A stretch of 6,289 nucleotides of DNA, from positions 1-6,289 of the forward strand of contig JAMCTD010000102.1 in NCBI GenBank assembly GCA_023380995.1. Direction: 5' to 3'. This stretch comes from Patescibacteria group bacterium. Its GTDB lineage: Bacteria; Patescibacteria; Microgenomatia; Daviesbacterales; UBA10151. The notes beneath the pieces were generated by a model. The model saw only the letters and a list, made by a program, of their open reading frames with translations, ran no database searches and had not been told where the DNA came from. A program made the translations under genes and the position numbers. Of this stretch, positions 5,261 to 6,289 are shown piece by piece. How positions within the stretch are numbered: position 1 is the first letter of the stretch; every line of letters starts with the position of its first letter.

Positions 5261-5339
5261 TCTTTAAGGTATACGTTTCTGGTAAACTAGGCAGAGGAGA
5301 TGAAATCGTCTATGACGAACCTTAAAGATTTGGAGAAAT
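5250..5339. repeat. Perfect 21-bp inverted repeat, 48-bp spacer, around the DUF1579 start
   Basis: The left arm is 5250-5270 and the right arm 5319-5339; each base pairs perfectly (left arm begins ATTTCTCCAA, right arm ends TTGGAGAAAT). The spacer contains the GAGGAG and both candidate start codons of the plus-strand gene; the right arm encodes its NLKDLEK. The left arm is fused to repeat copy C. It could fold into a long hairpin in RNA started upstream of 5250. Confidence 0.85.
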
Positions 5340-5719
5340 TGGTTGGAACATGGAAAATATCCGGTGACGCAAAAGGTCAGATAGAATATAAATGGGCTGA
5401 GGGCGGTTTTTTCCTTATCCAAAACGTTGATCTTGAGTATGGTGGAAAACAAATAAGAGGCATTGAAGTTATTGGACACCTTCAAAAAGTAGGAGAAGAA
5501 CCAAGTCGAGATATATGGTCCAGATTTTACCATTTTACGGAAGGTTTGACGCTTGATTATGTCTACGAATTGGTTGACAACACGCTTACCATTTGGTTTG
5601 GCGAAAAAAATTCAAACAACTTTTACAGAGGGGCATTTAGTGAAGACGATAGTTCATTTAAAGGCGCATGGCAATGGCCTGGTGGTGGATATAGCATGGT
5701 CGCTAAAAAAATAAAATAA
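5300..5719 (+). CDS. DUF1579/calycin-like small protein
   Basis: The product is 139 aa, soluble, without a signal peptide. Residues 8-20 (LKDLEKLVGTWKI) match the N-terminal signature of small lipocalin/calycin-like bacterial proteins (DUF1579-like), and IEYKWAEGGFFLIQNVDLEYG (28-48; F-L-I-Q core) plus the closing SSFKGAWQWPGGGYSM (119-134) fit the beta-barrel pattern in which a final G-x-W-x-W/E strand returns. The family's ligand and role are not established. The start is ambiguous: ATG 5300 directly abuts a GAGGAG, while ATG 5312 (MTNLK) lies 12 bases after it and would be the ribosome-binding-site-supported start. Its stop touches the stop of the tail frame of copy B on the other strand. 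It is the only plus-strand gene in this half. Confidence 0.8.
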   Translation: MKSSMTNLKDLEKLVGTWKISGDAKGQIEYKWAEGGFFLIQNVDLEYGGKQIRGIEVIGHLQKVGEEPSRDIWSRFYHFTEGLTLDYVYELVDNTLTIWFGEKNSNNFYRGAFSEDDSSFKGAWQWPGGGYSMVAKKIK

Positions 5720-5755
5720 TTAGACAGCGGCTTGGGTAAGTTGCGGGTGTGAATT

Positions 5756-5806
5756 TTGTAGATTTTTTATTTCCTCCCACCTTTGTCTTTATTCTCCGAC
5801 ATAGCC
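5756..5806 (-). repeat. Orphan tail-peptide repeat, copy B (frameshifted)
   Basis: On the minus strand the bases read GYVGE, then after one missing base and an A for a G, RQRWEEIKNLQ, continuing as NSHPQLTQAAV to a TAA at 5720-5722. The alpha/beta hydrolase gene crosses this stretch in a different frame and stops inside it at 5767. The tail frame has a TGA directly before the GYVGE codons. The tail's stop lies immediately beside the DUF1579 stop, as a real convergent gene end would. Confidence 0.55.
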
Positions 5807-6288
5807 TCAATTTGATTTGTTGCTAATTTATTTATTGATTTAATTACAATATCTTGAAGCTCTTTATTATAAATAATTTTGTGATGGCCCTTTTCGTTTA
5901 CTGTAATATTTTGGGCTCCTTCTAGCCAGCTACCCTCCCAGACGTGATTATCAAAAACCGGACTTATAGATATTATTTTTTTGTTAATTTCAATATTGGT
6001 TTTTAATTCTTGGATTATTTTACTATCCGTTCGAAAATCTTTAATAAGACTATGTGGAATATAATGCGCAAAAGATGTTCCCGAGTAGGGAGTTGCTATA
6101 GATACCATGCCTTTAACTAGATTATCTTTATTTAGATTTATTAAGTAATATTTGCCAATAAGCCCGCCTTTACTGTGGGCAACAATAATCGCGTTTTGAA
6201 TGTTACTACTATCAATTAATTCTCTTACGATTTTTGCAGATGTTGGAATATCTTTGAGGTTGTATTCAAGCTTAGAAACAATGTATAA
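5767..6288 (-). CDS. Alpha/beta hydrolase, lipase/PGAP1-like (5' partial)
   Basis: The right edge cuts the gene; 173 residues plus stop are visible, with the frame entering at base 6288. The nucleophile elbow is VAHSKGGLIG, with the serine encoded at 6172-6174; the HSKGG variant is typical of triacylglycerol-lipase and PGAP1-like esterases. MVSIATPYSGTSFA is the strand and oxyanion-region motif after it. SPVFDNHVWEGSWLEGAQN holds the likely acid D113 (numbering of the visible part), and NEKGHHKII holds the catalytic histidine H135. The enzyme should hydrolyse an ester or lipid; substrate unknown, and whether it is secreted is hidden by the missing N-terminus. The last 13 residues (EAMSENKDKGGRK) come from reading repeat copy B out of frame, so the C-terminus looks altered by an indel. 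Confidence 0.88.
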   Translation of the reverse strand, partial: LYIVSKLEYNLKDIPTSAKIVRELIDSSNIQNAIIVAHSKGGLIGKYYLINLNKDNLVKGMVSIATPYSGTSFAHYIPHSLIKDFRTDSKIIQELKTNIEINKKIISISPVFDNHVWEGSWLEGAQNITVNEKGHHKIIYNKELQDIVIKSINKLATNQIEAMSENKDKGGRK

Positions 6289-6289
6289 A

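Noticed and set aside
1..6289. No TGA stop among ten genes, possible code reassignment
   Set aside because: Ten genes are too few, and no in-frame TGA is seen inside any gene, so there is no positive evidence.
1..6289. CRISPR array, insertion sequence, or integron attC sites
   Set aside because: No regular short repeats, transposase, integrase or GTTRRRY-type paired sites were seen; the three tail repeats are coding-like and irregularly spaced.

Overview
The window looks like a chromosomal segment of an ultra-small-genome bacterium of the Patescibacteria/CPR type, possibly Microgenomates. The clues are a compact group I intron inside a tRNA gene, promoters whose -10 box lies 6-12 bases upstream of the start codon with no Shine-Dalgarno sequence, many small orphan proteins, and a SANT/Myb-like orphan family I associate with these bacteria. 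This placement is inference; there is no rRNA or ribosomal protein gene to anchor it.

Layout. Bases 2-232 (+) are the 3' end of the main sigma factor gene (rpoD, region 4). It converges, with a 5-bp gap, on two minus-strand orphan genes: a 129-aa polar protein (238-627) and a 218-aa putative DNA-binding protein (747-1403). A 32-aa zinc-knuckle microprotein (1500-1598, -) lies divergent from a tRNA-Asn(GUU) gene (1704-1958, +) that is split by a 183-nt group I intron between anticodon bases 35 and 36. Next comes a 161-aa four-cysteine orphan protein (2047-2532, +) preceded by a strong promoter and a terminator-like hairpin.

The rest is mostly minus strand: a YdeI/OmdA-family protein (2680-3246), an M23 metallopeptidase without a signal peptide (3320-3904), a membrane-anchored TIM-barrel glycoside-hydrolase-like protein (3960-5120), and a lipase-type alpha/beta hydrolase that runs off the right edge (5767-6288). 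One plus-strand gene, a DUF1579/calycin-like protein (5300-5719), sits among them. M23 peptidase and glycosidase-like protein are adjacent and codirectional, suggesting a cell-envelope role, but each has its own candidate promoter. There is no clear single operon or known defence system.

The least explained feature is a set of three degenerate minus-strand copies (2562-2612, 5216-5260, 5756-5806) of a stretch encoding a G-E-M-[KR]-x-R-W-E-x-I-K-x-[LF]-Q peptide. All three lie just outside, or out of frame with, the annotated genes. The middle copy also carries one arm of a perfect 21-bp inverted repeat whose other arm is the start of the DUF1579 gene. These look like debris of a recurrent translated tail module, and recombination around it.
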